A stretch of DNA of 64,000 nucleotides from Coffea arabica (taxonomy: Eukaryota; Streptophyta; Magnoliopsida; Gentianales; Rubiaceae). The notes below the pieces were generated by a model, which was given only the letters and a program-made list of their open reading frames with translations, was not told the origin of the DNA and made no database searches. Positions 47,325 to 60,700 of this stretch are shown piece after piece (positions within the stretch are counted from its first letter, which is position 1; each line of letters begins with the position of its first letter). Location: positions 21,825,557 through 21,889,556 of the forward strand of contig NC_092320.1 of the NCBI RefSeq assembly GCF_036785885.1. The letters run 5' to 3'. The position numbers and the translations under genes were made by a program.

Positions 47325-49059
47325 ATCAACCAAATCAAACAAAAATATAAAAACATAAATATAGATGTATATATAGATACTTTGATATCAATAGTACCAG
47401 CCATCTTAGTTAGATTGAAGTGTTAGTATAATTAGCTTCAGTTTCAGTGATGCCCAAAGTACTCTACATAAAATGACACAAAGAAAGACAAAAAAAATGA
47501 CAAAACATTGAAAAATTCAACTCAAATTATGGATATTTTGATATCCAATGTGTCATTAGTCTTAGATTAGAGTGTTAGCAGAATCTAGTCTTAGTTTTTA
47601 GTGATGCCTTAAGTACTCTCTTCTCGAATAATATTCAATATTGGTAATTATTACAAAGAATGAAGCACCAAATCTGAATTATGGAGACAATTAAAATAAT
47701 AAAGCACTTTTATCTAAAACTGTCCCTTTGTGTTTTACTCCCAATTTATCTGTTAATGAAAAATTCTTGATTATTCACAATTCTAAATCCAATTCCAAGA
47801 TCATCAGAAGTATTAACATGGATACTACAAAAATGGTGATCCGAGGATAAAAAGTTATTGTTGCTTTTGCTTAATTTGCTTTAGAGAAAATAAAGAAAGC
47901 CAACTAGCTAACAATTCAAAGACATCTAGAAGAGTAAAAGAATATTGACATAGTATATGAGTAGATGATTTACTGAATTGAATGTAAAATAAATAATTTA
48001 GTATATCCATGTGATACTATTGTTAAACTATAATGGCTGTTTGGGGGAAAGGTTGGGTTGGATGGTACGGGGGAGGGAGTGTAAGCAAGAGATTTCGGGT
48101 TCGAGTCCTCCCGCTTACACTGAAAAAAAAAAAAACTATAATGGCTGTTCATAATATCTAAAAAAAATTATATTTTAGGATAATACAATCATATGTAAAA
48201 TACGTGAAATATTAGTAGTCTACAATAAATTCTCTAAACCATTCCAAAAAAAAAAAAACTTAACTCAAACATGCACTCAAATTTTGCCAGCATGTGTTCT
48301 GGACCAAAAGGTGATTAATCAATAATTTTAGAATTTAATTGGGCCTACCTTATTGGTTTCTCTAAGGGTGGTTTTAAGAAAATTGAAGTAATTGAAATAT
48401 GTTCCTTTATTAGTGCGTTTCTAAGATATAAATATGGTTGACTTCGTCTTCTAAATGGGCAGAATCTAAAAAATATATTGTTGAAATAGAGATTTTTATG
48501 GTATTGCATTATACAAGTGGTCACTGGAAGCCGCTATAGAATCTAGGTCAGGCCCAATCAAGGCTGAGTCTAGCATGATTCAAGTTGGATTCGCATTTAA
48601 TTCAGGTCTATTATTTCGATCCAATGCCTATTTAATCCAATTAAAGATTAGGTTCACGGTGCTTTTTTTGAGCCAAACGAGTTGACAATCGTATTTATAC
48701 TTTTTTCAATACTTATTTTTCTTATTGAAAAGTTTATAGAATACTATATTAAAAATTTGTGTCCCTACAACTAAGGCAAAGCACTTTAATCCTTCATCAC
48801 AATCTTTTGGAACCTGCAGTAATCTTTACTACATGGCATCTGTCCTTTTATTGTTTTCCACAAGTCAAGTCAATGAAGATTATAATTCCTGACAACAAAA
48901 GGATCCTGCATTTTTTTTCTTTTGAAGTTGTAGAATATGGATTCTCTTTTTCTAAATTACTAGTCTTTTGCCACCACCCATTTGCGTGGCTCTACACAGA
49001 TTTGAGTGTTGGAAATAATTAATATAGAACTCTCTATGATTGCAAAGTTTTACATTATA
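47325..49059. other. Gene-free AT-rich stretch
   Basis: It holds a SINE-like copy at 48,050-48,135 and otherwise low-complexity DNA. No coding frame carries a recognisable motif. Confidence 0.5.
48050..48135 (+). mobile_element. Short SINE-like repeat with B-box-like core
   Basis: GAGTGTAAGCAAGAGATTTC, then GGGTTCGAGTCCTCCCG, then CTTACACTGAAAAAAA. The GTGTAAGC and GCTTACAC ends form a hairpin stem, and GGTTCGAGTCC fits a pol III B box. It is the best preserved of four copies. Confidence 0.6.
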
Positions 49060-49335
49060 CATTGTAGAGCTTCTATTATTGCAAGTACATAGGTAGTACA
49101 CGAGTATAACGAATATCTGAATATCAATTCCATAGTAAAGATTATCAATTACTAGAATATGATTCAAATTCCTTTATTATTTAGACTATCACAATTAAAG
49201 TAAGTAAATCTATTTTACAAATATGCAATAAAAGTAAGAAAAATGATAAGAACAAGGATCCTAAGGTTATAGAATTCCTTAGTACTCTTACAAGTAGTAT
49301 GAGTTTTTATTTTTATCTAGACAAATATTCTAAAA
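49060..49335 (-). mobile_element. Degenerate family-A LTR fragment
   Basis: It aligns with 36,820-37,000 in the same orientation as A2: TCCTTTATTATTTAGACTATCAC versus TCCTTTATTATCTAGACTACCAT, and TAGAATTCCTTAGTACTCTTAC versus GGAATTCCTTACTACTCTTGC. Both ends are eroded. Confidence 0.65.
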
Positions 49336-49504
49336 TTTACTAGTTAATTCCAGTGTAGTATATGGATGAACCTTCATGAACTTGTGCATAAGTTAAGAAG
49401 TTCCCAGACATGCCTACACTTGAGTTCTGCAAAATATTGCCTTATGAAGTTATTTCTGTTATACCATTGACTTAATTGTTCCTCAAGTAAAGTTAGTTAA
49501 ACCT

Positions 49505-49606
49505 GCCTACGAAAGGGAGGGATGGATTGGATAGTTCAGGGGAGAGAGTATAAGTTAAAGATTTCGAATTCGAATCGTTCCATTTACGCTCAAAAAAAAA
49601 AAAAAA
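49505..49606 (+). mobile_element. Short SINE-like repeat, degenerate copy
   Basis: It carries GAGAGTATAAGTTAAAGATTTCGAATTCGAATCGTTCC followed by CATTTACGCTCAAAAAAAAA, matching the copy at 48,050 with several changes. It is A-tailed. Confidence 0.55.
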
Positions 49607-49929
49607 ACTTGCCTACAAAAGAGATGTAAGGGTTGATATTAAGGATTATCTATTATTTCCTAACCATCAACTTTCTTCCTTCTTCTTCCTCCTGTTTCAT
49701 ACCATATGCATCGTGGACATGTACCTACAGGAATGAAATCACTTACAAGGTAATAGGGACCACTCGACTTTTCTTCAATTCTTTAATCCTCTTCTATTCT
49801 TCCTTGTCTAATTCTATAGATCAAAACACTTCCTTCTAACAGCACAATTATACATCTAACCTATATCAAAATGTAAACAACTATTTGACTGCGGGTTGGA
49901 GGCATTTGGACAAATATATTCAATTATTT

Positions 49930-50399
49930 CACATTTTAACTTCATTTTTCCCTTTTGCATCTTCATATTCTTTTGTGGGATGAGATATAGCAATTGTGGG
50001 GCTAACAAATTGGGCAGAAGCATACTTTGCTCTACTAGATTGTTTTGAATTCGTTCTTTTGAGGCAAAAGGCAACTTCAATATTCCTTTGTCCGATAAGA
50101 ATAACAATTATGGGGGTAACAAATTGGCTAGAAGCTAGCATTCTTTGCTGCATGAGATTATTTTTGAGTTTGTTATTTTTGAGGATTGCGATTCTTTACT
50201 TGTACCATTAAAGTAGTTATGGGCCATCATTCCTTCACAAAGTAAAAGTGACAAGGAAAAGATAGAAGTCATGATTACATTCCAAAAGCCATAGGACAGA
50301 ATGTTATAGCTACAGAGCAAAAATGAGATTCCAACTTTCGGTTACATTACAAAGTATCTTCTCTCTATATAGCAAAGGATTTTCTATTGTACAAGTCTA
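49930..50399 (+). promoter_or_regulatory. Conserved pre-NLR block, copy P2 (degenerate, partly duplicated)
   Basis: CTTTTGCATCTTCATATTCTTTTGTGGGATGAGAT matches the P1 and P3 leads. An internal duplication repeats GGGGCTAACAAATTGG and GGGGGTAACAAATTGG at about 49,998 and 50,112. The TATA-like site is weak (CTATATAGCAAAGG) and a MITE interrupts the block at 50,400. No NLR follows closely; P3 begins 2.6 kb later. It is likely a decayed promoter. Confidence 0.4.
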
Positions 50400-50619
50400 T
50401 GTTACACCCATGTTATACCTCTGGTTGGTGTAAGTTGTTGAATATTTGGTGTGTCTTTCCACTGGGTTAGTGCATATCAAGACTAGCATCAAATATTGTA
50501 AGACTTACACCAATAAAATACAATTTTTGTGTATGCCTCGTGTACACTAACTTGGTTAAAAAAATACACCAGATATTGAACAATTTACGCTGACCAAAGA
50601 GTGTAACATGAGTATAACA
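50400..50619. mobile_element. Foldback MITE, about 220 bp
   Basis: TGTTACACCCATGTTATACC...GGTGTAAGTTGTTGAATATTTGGTGT on the left pairs with the inverse TGTTATACTCATGTTACAC...GCGTAAATTGTTCAATATCTGGTGT on the right. The arms of about 80 bp cover most of the element. Flanking AAGTCTA and AAGTATA may be a changed target duplication. Confidence 0.7.
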
Positions 50620-52954
50620 GGTAAGTATATAATAGAAGATCTTTTGCCCTCTCTCCCCTGTAAATGTCTGTTAATTCTCGTTATAGTTTCTAAATTGTTT
50701 AATAAAAATTTTGTTAGGTAATAAAACATTCTAAGACAACTGCTGTATTATTAATGAATAATTAAGGTATGCATGTGACTTTAGATATGGTTTGAGTCTT
50801 GATGAGGATCTGAGTTTGGATTGTAAAAAATCAAACCCTGACCCAACCTATAATTCTCATATAGAGTTTGAGGATGAATATGGTTTCGGCTTAAATTTAA
50901 GACCCAAAAAAAAAGGGATTGGTTGAATTGACTTTGTGTAAGATAGATTTATTGACATGCCTAACATATCTAAACTATACTTAAACAAAATTTTCCTTGA
51001 GGGTTGGACAAAAGAGATTTGGGACAGGCGAAGTTGTGGTTTCATCCAATTTTGTACGATTATCATATTTTCTATATTATTAGGTGTATGGTCATATTAT
51101 ATTTATTTGTAAAATAGTAGATATATAATATATATGACTAAAATATTTTACGTATATTCTATACAACAAGTTTGATGCAAGGATGGAATGAAAAATTTTA
51201 GTTTGAGGGAGCGAAATATATATGCATATAAACTTTTGAATCAACCTAACATTTTTTTTTTTAAATTTTGGTTGAGGTAAGCAAATAGCTTAAAATGCAC
51301 AGGAGTTTTTTCAAAATTTTCAAAATTTTAAAGAAAAAAAAAAGAATATCGAGAACTTAAGAAAGGAGAAAGGGGGAGAATATGGTCCTTCATGCCCTTC
51401 CATAGTTCTGTCCTTGGATTGATGTAAATTTAATATTATAGTGACAACAAGTAGGCAAAACCAGACATAATATAAGGGTACCTTCTCCAGATTCAAACAA
51501 GTGTACTTGTATAGATGTGTGTATGACGAATGCAAGAGGGGTAGGGAGGCATAGTTGTTAGGAAAGCGATTCGGACCAAAGGATCATACGATTCTATGAT
51601 CCGGATCAAGGTTAACGATCCAAATTGTAAGTAGGATCGAAAATTAGTCTTAAATTAACAAGATCAATTGGATCACGATCCTAATCGTAGGATTGTACAT
51701 AAGATCGTGCGATCCTGATACGATCCTACTATTTTAATAAATTAAGTAACAATTTTAGTATTTTGAACATATCTTTGTGTAGAAAAGTCCAAACTGAGTG
51801 TCGTTTGTTGCGTTGTAAACTATATTCAAAGTGCTTTAAATCCATGTAAATAACTAACCCCAATTCTAAACCTAGAAAATTTATTTTTATTTTAGTACTT
51901 TGACTCATATAATTCACTAAAGTGAATAGATGATCTCTGTCATAGGTTATCACATGGAGCTAGTGTTTTGTGTCTTTATTATAATAAATTAATATGGTTT
52001 AGAGTCTTTAGAAATGAATTAATACTTTTGCTAATTCTAAGTGGATAAGTGGTGGGTTATAAATTTGAACCCAAAGTACACATTTTTTAGCACAAAATTC
52101 TATTCTCAAAATTTTCTTTAATTATTTGTTTGTTGCATACCAATTTTTCTATCAATTAAAATATATTTGAAACATTTTATTATATATGTAATATTTAATT
52201 ATCCTATTATATAAAAATGATGTAATAATCAATCACTAAATCATAGTTAACTAAATGTATTGTGTTTAACTATTTTATTAATAAAATAATTTATACACAT
52301 ATAAAGTCAACTTTTCCATGTATATTGTTCCATAATTGAATTTGGATTTACAACAAGAAAGAACAAGTTGTTTAGTTTAATCAAAATACATTTTGAATAT
52401 ATTATAAGTAGTCCCAAATTTCTCTATATTTTTCAAATTGTCCGAAATACTTTATATAGCACAATTTTAACCTTATAATTATATTGATTGCACATGAATT
52501 ACATTATTTGTCACTATATTTATGAATTGCAAACTTAAAAATTATAAATATGACAATTTATTATATTTTTTGTAGGATCTACCGATTCTACGATCCGATC
52601 TTGCCAACCAAAAAATGATTCTAGATAGGATCCCGATTTTGAAAACCTTGGGCGCAAGTGCCCTCTTAAGATTTTAGAAATTCTTTTATATCCCTTAAAA
52701 AATTTATTGATATTTCACATATATCCTTGTAAAAATTAGATTTTTCCCTCCCAAGATTTTAAAGTCCTTTTATACTCCCTTAACATACTAAAAGTTTTCA
52801 CTTGTATCAATGTAAGTACCCAAATTTTTTTGTACAAAAGTATAAGAGTGCCCCTTAAGCAAATATATTTATAAATTTTGCCACCCAAATTCCAAGCTTT
52901 GGCTCCTCCCGTGTATGTGTGTACATATTAGACATAAATATATTGAACAATGAA
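50620..52954. other. Gene-free AT-rich stretch with a GGATC-rich repeat
   Basis: 51,560-51,730 and 52,570-52,650 are rich in GGATC/GATCC/CGATC words (ACGATTCTATGATCCGGATC; GATTCTACGATCCGATC) and enclose about 0.85 kb of AT-rich DNA. They may be the two ends of an old non-autonomous element. No target duplication was found and no gene is seen. Confidence 0.45.
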
Positions 52955-53470
52955 CATAACAAGTTAGATCTTGTTTTTCACATGTTAAAGCGAAGTTCAC
53001 CTTTTGCATCTTCAATATTCTTTCGTGAAATGAGATCGAGTCATCGATGGGCTAACGAATTTCCAGAAGCACTCTTTATTATACCATAATTGTTTTGAAT
53101 TTTGCTTTTTCAGGCTTTGATTCTTGACTTGTCCGCATAATATTACTCGTCCAAGTGTGTAACTTTATTTCCTTTAGAACAGTAAAAGTGACGGGGAAAG
53201 AATAAAAGTGATGGTTATCATTCTAAGGGGTATGGTATAGTGTAATAACTACTCATCAAAAATGGGATTTCCATTTCCAGCTGCATTAGCAAGGTATCAA
53301 ATCCATTCCCTATAAATTTGCCTTGATGTTGATTGTAGTTTCTCAACTTTCCCACTCATGAATTCTTTGTCCCTCATTTTACCTATTCACGACTTCACTT
53401 ATATCTCTTAGCAATTCTCTGTTAAGATCATCATCCTGGTTTTCAATCAATCCAACAAAAAAAGGTATGT
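52955..53470 (+). promoter_or_regulatory. Conserved pre-NLR block, copy P3
   Basis: It aligns with P1: GTTAGATCTTGTTTTTCACATG, then the uninterrupted site CCAGAAGCACTCTTTATTATACC where P1 holds a LINE, TTGACTTGTCCGCATAATATT, a TATA-like CTATAAATTTGCCTTGATG at 53,310, and the donor-like AAAAAAGGTATGT at 53,465. A conserved 56-bp segment with AG/GT borders follows at 53,598-53,653. It is a likely promoter and first untranslated exon of NLR-3 or of the decayed NLR whose tail lies at 55.7 kb. Confidence 0.5.
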
Positions 53471-54561
53471 ACTTATATTTTTTAATCTCTCTTTCGATTC
53501 AACACCTAAGTATGTTTTTTTTTTGTGGTTGTATAACCACAAATCATAATCATAATTCTGCATAATTTGTCATAATGTCCATGCATTGTTTAAGTAGAAG
53601 TACGAGAACAAGAAAACACGGCTATGGCCTTCTTCTACCAGCAGGATTAAATGGTAAGTTTTCCAACTAAGTATTAATTTTAGCTGTAAAGGTAATAAGT
53701 TTTGTTATGATGGTGGTAAGACATAACATTATAACCAAAAAAGTACTATGTTTATAACTAATGATAGTTTACTTAACTACACCCACCTTTTATATAACAA
53801 AATTAAACAAATATTGTTCTACTCCAAACCAATGATGCCGATTATAATAAAAAATAAAAATACCCACATTGATCCGTAATACAATAATAACCAACAAGTA
53901 CATGAGTTGTTATAACACATATCTAATTGATGAGCTATCAGAAGATCCAGATAAGAATATGAGTAAAGTAAATAATAATAATAATAACTCACAAGCATAT
54001 GTATACCGACCTATAATATAATAATAACCAACAAGTACATGCATTGTTATGAATCTAATTGATCAACTAGCCATGACAAGCTCCTTGGATAAGAATATGA
54101 ATAGGGGGAAACATATATATAATTCATATGTTAGTATTCACACGAGTTCAACTTTCAAGTGCTTGCTTTGGGACTTTTTAATAATTTGAAAGAGTTATTT
54201 TATTCTTTTATGGAACAATGAACTACTTGGTACATAGACATTTTAGTAAATTCATTTTTTAACCCTATGTGTAGGAAAAAAAACAAAGTGCTGATAGCTA
54301 TTAACAATACATGTTAAGCCCTTGAGATGATTTCTTTAAATTTGGTAAATAATTAAGAAGGCCACTAAATTTCTAAATTCCTATAAACGAATTTTATCCT
54401 CAAATATAGTGGTCCCTTTTTATAGTGAATTCTTGACTTCCCTCCCTTGTATCTTCTTCTTCCTTCGACTCTCCTTCAATGTCATTGATCTGCTTTTTCA
54501 TCATTCGCTGCATTATTGATTGTAACTTCCATATTAAGTGTCCAAAAAATCTATGCTTTAC

Positions 54562-55164
54562 CATTGTTTTGAAACTGGGGTTGAACTGGTCGGTTTAATC
54601 AGTCGGACTGCGAATCAGCCATGATTTTGATCTGGTTCATACTTTGAATTGATTGGATTTAAGAACTAGTAAGAACTGTGCGAACCATTCATATTAGAAT
54701 GAACCATTGAACCAGGTTTTTTGTTTCTGGCTATGAAATTGAAAAAAATAAAAATAAAAAAGAATAAGTTCTCCTTAACCATAAAGACTAATCATTAATT
54801 GTCATACCCACTCACTTTCTTCTCGGTTTTTGTCTTTTATCAAGTTTTCATCTCTATTTTCTAGTTTCCCAACTTCCACCAGGCTTCAAATTTTATTTTT
54901 AAAACAAAATTGAAATCTTTAATTCTAAAAGATATGGTTTAAACTTTAAACTCACAATGTTGGATACCCAAAGAATGTTTAAGTTCAAGTTCTTTGAAAA
55001 TATTAAAATTTTTATCAAATAAAGTCTTAAATTAGTCTATTGGATATCTTATTCTATGCACATATATGTACATAATTTATTTTTAAAAAAATCAGTGAAT
55101 CGGGGTTAAACTGTGACCCGAATATATAGCCGGTTCAATTAAAGGCCGGAGTTTCAAAACACTG
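54562..55164. mobile_element. hAT-like MITE, 603 bp
   Basis: CATTGTTTTGAAACT on the left faces CAGTGTTTTGAAACT (inverse of the right end). The flanks TGCTTTAC and GTCTTTAC share six of eight bases. The interior contains GGTTGAACTGGTCGG and, at the far end, CCGGTTCAATTAAAGGCC, typical of dispersed plant elements. The unit A copy lacks this sequence between 20,090 and 20,100. No coding content. Confidence 0.65.
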
Positions 55165-55698
55165 GTCTTTACATTCCATTCGAGTCGTGATGTCTACTTT
55201 GTTATTCTTCAATTGGTATGCTTATTGTGCTTGGTTTGTCACGGCATGAATAATATCTTCAAGTAAGATTTTAGTGTTTTTTCATTAAAAAAAATGTTTT
55301 TTAGCTACTATGCTAATTTTGTTCTTCATATTTTGCCTTTTGTTTTTCACGTTTAATTTTTGCATGCAATCTACTACTACATATTTTTGTATGTTAATAA
55401 TATATTGGAAGGAATTATTAGGTATATGAGGAGCTGATTTTGGCTTTGCGTAGTTTAGGATTTAAGTTTTGTTTGTGAACAAAAACTTGGACAATTGAGG
55501 GTGAATAAAGAAAGAAAATTTGGAGAAATTGCACTTGCAATTTCTGGAGTTTACATGGGGTTGAAGCTTTTAAAAAGACAAAAGGACTTACTACAAAAAT
55601 CACTATTATCTCATAATTATTTAAAAAAAAACTATAATGTACCAAATACCTATGCCTATATATAACAATACTTTACGTAAGTACAAGGATCATATGCC

Positions 55699-56078
55699 TC
55701 CAAAATCTTCTAAATTTGGTGATAGCCACCGCGAGAATTGTGCATTCAAATTTTCCTATCTAACTCATTCGAAAATAATGTGTTCCAAGAAGTTGAAGCA
55801 ATTGTGTTCGAGAAAGTTGGATGCACCAAATCTTAAGAAAGTTGACATAGTAGAGAATGAAGCCATCCTTGTGGATTTAAAGGTACACATATCCTAATTC
55901 TTTTAATTTCAACTTTTAATTTTGTGTCTCAATTCACAATATTTTAGTTTCCCAAGAGTTGAGATATTAATTATATCTGAGTATGTATTTCACAGGAATC
56001 AGAGATAATCTTTTTGAGGCATTCAATTCTATGATTGGTACAAAAAGAAGAGGCAAATAGAGTTGTCTGGATGTTAAG
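55699..56078 (+). pseudogene. Relic of an NLR 3' end (copy B)
   Basis: 55,699-55,882 encodes SSKFGDSHRENCAFKFSYL...KKLKQLCSRKLDAPNLKKV and ends VDLK at a GT donor, as in exon 2 of the NLRs. 55,996-56,078, after TTCACAG, matches exon 3 (ATCTTTTTGAGGCATTCAATTC) but with an in-frame TAG and a length change. It is the counterpart of the relic at 20,268 and keeps about 60 bp more of exon 2. It stands between P3 and NLR-3. Confidence 0.8.
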
Positions 56079-57783
56079 GTACACAAACGTCATAGGCTTG
56101 CAAACTCTATTGTTCTGTTTCTTTTAGCCTAATCTCGTATATCTTTACTTTTATTTTTCTTTTGGAAAGATGGATGGTGATTTTAATTTTCAATATGTAT
56201 TATGTATACTTTTTTATTGATATTGACGAATTAGTGCTATACTCGCATGACAATTGAATCTGGTTTGACTTGTTCAAATGATTAGGACCCTGAATAGGTT
56301 TTTATCTAATATACATACCTTTTTAAAAAAAAAATTTTGTTTAGTGTAAGTGGGAGCATTCAAAGTTGAGATCTCTCACTTACACTTTTTTCATCTGATC
56401 TAATAGACACGCTTAACTATACTCACTTTCAATCAACTTTAGTGTGATTAACATTTGTGCTATCTTCAAATTTTCTATATATAAAGCATAAGGAGGGGAT
56501 TTCGTATTAAAATTTCATATCATCTTTTAGATTTTCAATTTTACCCTTACAAAAGTAAAGATTTACTAAACATAACTACTTTAAGTTTAGTAAGTTTTAA
56601 TAACTTCCACTTCCAGTACGTAACTTCTATTTTTTTGGTTTGTTTCCCTATGAAAAATCATAACTTCTTTTTTTATTTGTCAACAAAAAATTCAAATAAC
56701 TTCTATTGGTTTTAACAAAAATGACTAATTTTTTTTCGTAATTTGTACACCCACAGGATGTGCTTTTCTCACTAATACAAATAAAAGCAAGGTTTCGTGA
56801 GTAGTCTCTAGATCTGGACCAACTATTTTGTGTATTTAAATGCACAAAATAGATTTGTGTTATACATTGATGAAGAACTTATTCATTGTTTTACTAAATG
56901 TCGCTAGAATTGATTGGTGGTTTCTACAATGTACACGTGTTAATTTGATTAAACTTTGATTAAAAGAAGTCATTGTACATTTTTTTTCTTCAAACAAAGA
57001 AGTCAATTAGACTTCCATGTCTAATCTCCCTTTGGGATTTCTAAATTCTACAGTTGTATTGGTTCTACTAGTAGTAGTTTTCCGAGATGACGTTTTGGGT
57101 CATTGCTTTATGTCAAGTCAAGGATTTTCTTATCTCCAGATTCCTAAATTTCTTAAATTGTTTCATGTTCATCATAATTTTTATTAACATCAAAATTATC
57201 ATGAATTAATAATGATTTACTCATCAGACTTGAAATTATTTCGAATTTAAACATGTAGAGAAAATATACACAGGTTTTGAGACTTTCGTCTATTTGAGTT
57301 TAATAATCATGCTAAATCAATATATATGTCTTTTGAGTTTTCTTTCATACACATTGACATACTTAATAGAGACTAACATACTGGGTTAAAGCAGAATGTT
57401 TTGTCCCCACGATTGTACATTGACGATATTTCATCAGTTGTTGGACATATGAAAACTTATACTTTTTTGTCAAACAAGTGAAAATGTAATATATTTCTGC
57501 ACCAAATTGTACCTCTTGTATTTTCCAAAATAGTTCTAAAAAAAATCTAAACCAATCTATTCGAATATATTTGTTGGTGAGAACAGTTTATAAGTTATGT
57601 AAACAATTCATTAAATTCAATTCAATGCCTAACATTTTTTTCCTTCTTTGTACTTCTACTCTTACACAATTTTTATTACCTTATATATGTATCCTTGAAT
57701 CTTTTTCATGCAATTTATTAGATTCCTTTTTCTATATCTTTCAAATAACACAGTAATAGAAATTTGAACAGAATTTTGCAATA
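56079..57783. other. Intergenic region upstream of NLR-3
   Basis: It matches 20,597-21,787 before NLR-2. Differences include an inverted SINE-like hairpin at 56,335-56,395 and about 0.5 kb at 56,800-57,330 not seen before NLR-2, with TGAGATTTC-like words and GTTTCATGTTCATCATAA shared instead with 9,490-9,510 before NLR-1. The last 40 bp before the ATG (AGTAATAGAAATTTGAACAG...) are the same as in NLR-2. Confidence 0.65.
56335..56395 (-). mobile_element. Short SINE-like repeat, inverted partial copy
   Basis: AGTGTAAGTGGGAG...CTCTCACTTACACTTTTTT has the same hairpin and T-run as an inverted copy of the 48,050 element, with a changed core. Confidence 0.45.
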
Positions 57784-60700
57784 ATGGCAATCCAAGAAAT
57801 AGCCAATTCAATTGTGGGAACAATTGTAGAGAAGTGTGTCAATCCAATTTTGCGCCAATTTCAGTACTTAATTTTCTACAAAAGCAACGTTCAAACTCTG
57901 AGCGATGACATCAAAATACTTGAGCTAAAGGAGGCTGAGGTGCAACAATTGGTACGTCAAGCAAAAGACAATGCTGAAGAAATTAAACCAACTGTTGTTG
58001 ATTGGCTGGAACGAGTTGAGGATGTCAAGAAAGATGCACACACTATTTCTGAGGGTATGGAGACTGCTAAGGTGAATTGCTTGAATATTGTCAGGCTTCC
58101 GAATTTGAAGTCATGCTATTTGCTAGGCCGACGTGCGGTGAAAAGAACGAGTGTTGTTGAAAAACTCTTAGGAGAGGGGCCATTTGATCAAGTTGGATCC
58201 ATTGCTCCATTCGAGCAAATGCCGTTAACTGAATCAATCCCGTCCTTAGAGAAAGGCCTAGTTTCTAGGATGTCAACAAAGAAGGAACTGATGGAAGCTT
58301 TAAAGCAGGAGAAAACTAGCCTAATGGCGATTTGTGGTATGGGCGGCGTAGGCAAGACTACTCTAGTCAAACAAATTGCTGACCAGGTTAAGTTCGAGAA
58401 ATTGTTTGATAAAGTCGCCATGGCAACTTTGTCTCAAAGTCCAGACATGAGAAATGTCCAAGATCAACTTGCTGAGCAGTTAGGGCTGAAGATAACAGAG
58501 CAAACTGATCTTGCCAGAGCTAAAAGATTGTATACGAGACTGACCAATAGTGACGAGAGAATTCTTGTTGTATTGGATGACATTTGGAAAGAACTTGATC
58601 TTAAGAGTCTAGGAATTCCTGTCAAAGGTGAATGCAAGAGCTTAAAAGTCATACTGACGTCTCGGTTCAAAGATGTTTGTAGCGGCATGCGAGCTGAAAT
58701 TTTTGAGGTGAATGTCTTGCGTATAGAAGAAGCATGGCATCTTTTTAAAGAGGTTGCAGAAATTTCTGATGATTCTGCTTTGAGTGGTGTTGCAAAGCAG
58801 GTTGCAGAGGAATGCAAAGGTCTACCTCTTGCAATCGTTGTTGTTGCCAAGGCATTAAAGAGCAATCATACTCCAGAATCCTGGGATCGTGCCCTTCGGC
58901 AACTACAAGAGTACACAATTAGAGAACTAGAAGGAGATGAAGATTTAGTGTTTTCGAGAATTAAGTTTAGCTATGACTATTTAAAAAGCGCTGAAGCTAA
59001 GTCACTACTTTTGCTTTGCAGTTTGTTTCCAGAGGATTATAGTATTCCAATCGAATGTTTGGTTAGGTATGGTAAAGGGCTAGAATTGTTCCAGGATACA
59101 GAGAATTTGAGAAATGTAAGAGACAAAGTAGACTTGCTGGTTGATGAGTTAAAAAGCTCCTGTTTGTTGCTAAATGATGGTGAAAAAGAAGACTTCGTAA
59201 AATTGCACGATGTCGTGCGAGATGCGTGCTTGTCAATTGCATCAAAAGCAGAGCATGAGTTTTTAGTGAGCAATTCAGGATTGGGAGAAAAGAATTCTTA
59301 CACGGCAATTTCCCTAATATCCCAACTTGTCAATCATGATCTACTTCCATTTTGCAAGGAATATCCAAGGCTTAGGCTGTTGCGCTTGGTATTCCAATCA
59401 GAATTGGGAGTCCGATTAAGGAAATTGGACCTACCACAAGATTCTTTTGTAGGAATGGAAGCTCTCAGGGTCATGGAATTAAACCACTTGCAAATTGAAT
59501 TTCCACTGTCATGGCCTGGCCAAATGTTAAGGAGCCTTCGGACACTCTGCCTGGATTATTGTAGTTTGGGCACTGGATTGTCGTCAATGCTTGGACACAT
59601 GACGCAACTGGAAACTTTGAGCCTCTTTCAATCCAGAATTCGGGATGATCGGTTTCCAGTTGAAATCGCTCAGTTGAGTAATTTAAAGTTGTTGGATTTG
59701 AGGGTTGAAAGTAGCCTCCATCCCTTGCCTAGTGGTATCTTGTCAAGCTTGAAGAAACTAGAAGAATTGTATTTGGGATCTAGTGATCATTTGCAGCTAG
59801 GGAGAGATAAAGAAGAGGAAATAGGGTGCCTTAAAGAGATCTCAGCAATCTCTAACCTTGCATGTCTCCAGATTGCTTTGGATGACTTTAGCCTCCTACT
59901 TCTATCTTTGCAAGCATTTGATACTCAGAGGTTGTCAAGATTTAACATTGCAGTAGATAATTACAGAGGAGCAATGATAGATCACCGCAGAAACTATCAA
60001 TTTCGGAAAAGCTTCAAGCTTTATCTGTCAGGTCATGGTGATGAATGGTTGAAACAACTTTTTGACCCCAATGTTACTAGCATTGTCAAGAGAACTGAGA
60101 ATCTCACTTTATATCTTTCTGATCAGTCATCATGCTTGAGGAATCTTGTGCCTGACTTGGGTGAAAACGGGTTCATCAATTTGAAAAAGCTTTGTCTAGA
60201 CGATGGACAATATGAATGCCTTGTTGATTCTACCGCCAACCTTGTTGCCCGACATGTTTTTGAAAATTTGGTGTACATGAAGTTGAGACTTTTGAAGTTG
60301 AAAGAAATATGTAACGGATTTCTTCCACCTGGGTGCTTCAATCAACTTCAAGGGGTGGAACTTTATTCTATAAGAGCTTTAAAGTGCTTGTGGAAGGGAT
60401 CAGTCAAACCTCCGTCACTTTGCAACCTCAGATCTATTGGGGTAAGATTTTGTAATGAAATTACAACTCTATTCTCACAATCAGCACTGAAATGTCTGGT
60501 GAAACTCCAAAAGATAGTCGTAGCTAGTTGCAAAAATTTCGAGAGAATTGTTCTGAGGGAGGAAAGTCTGACAGAGGAGGTGCTTGAGCTACCCCAACTC
60601 AAAGCGTTAACCTTAAGCTATACAAACTTTATTGGTTTTGGCCCTGAAGATGATAAAGCTGTGGCTTTCTTTGACCAGGTCTATCTTCTCTCTCTCTCTC

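Noticed and set aside
48060..48130. Possible tRNA gene because of GGTTCGAGTCC
   Set aside because: There is no acceptor stem, anticodon arm or A box at the right spacing; it is a SINE-like hairpin repeat with several copies here.
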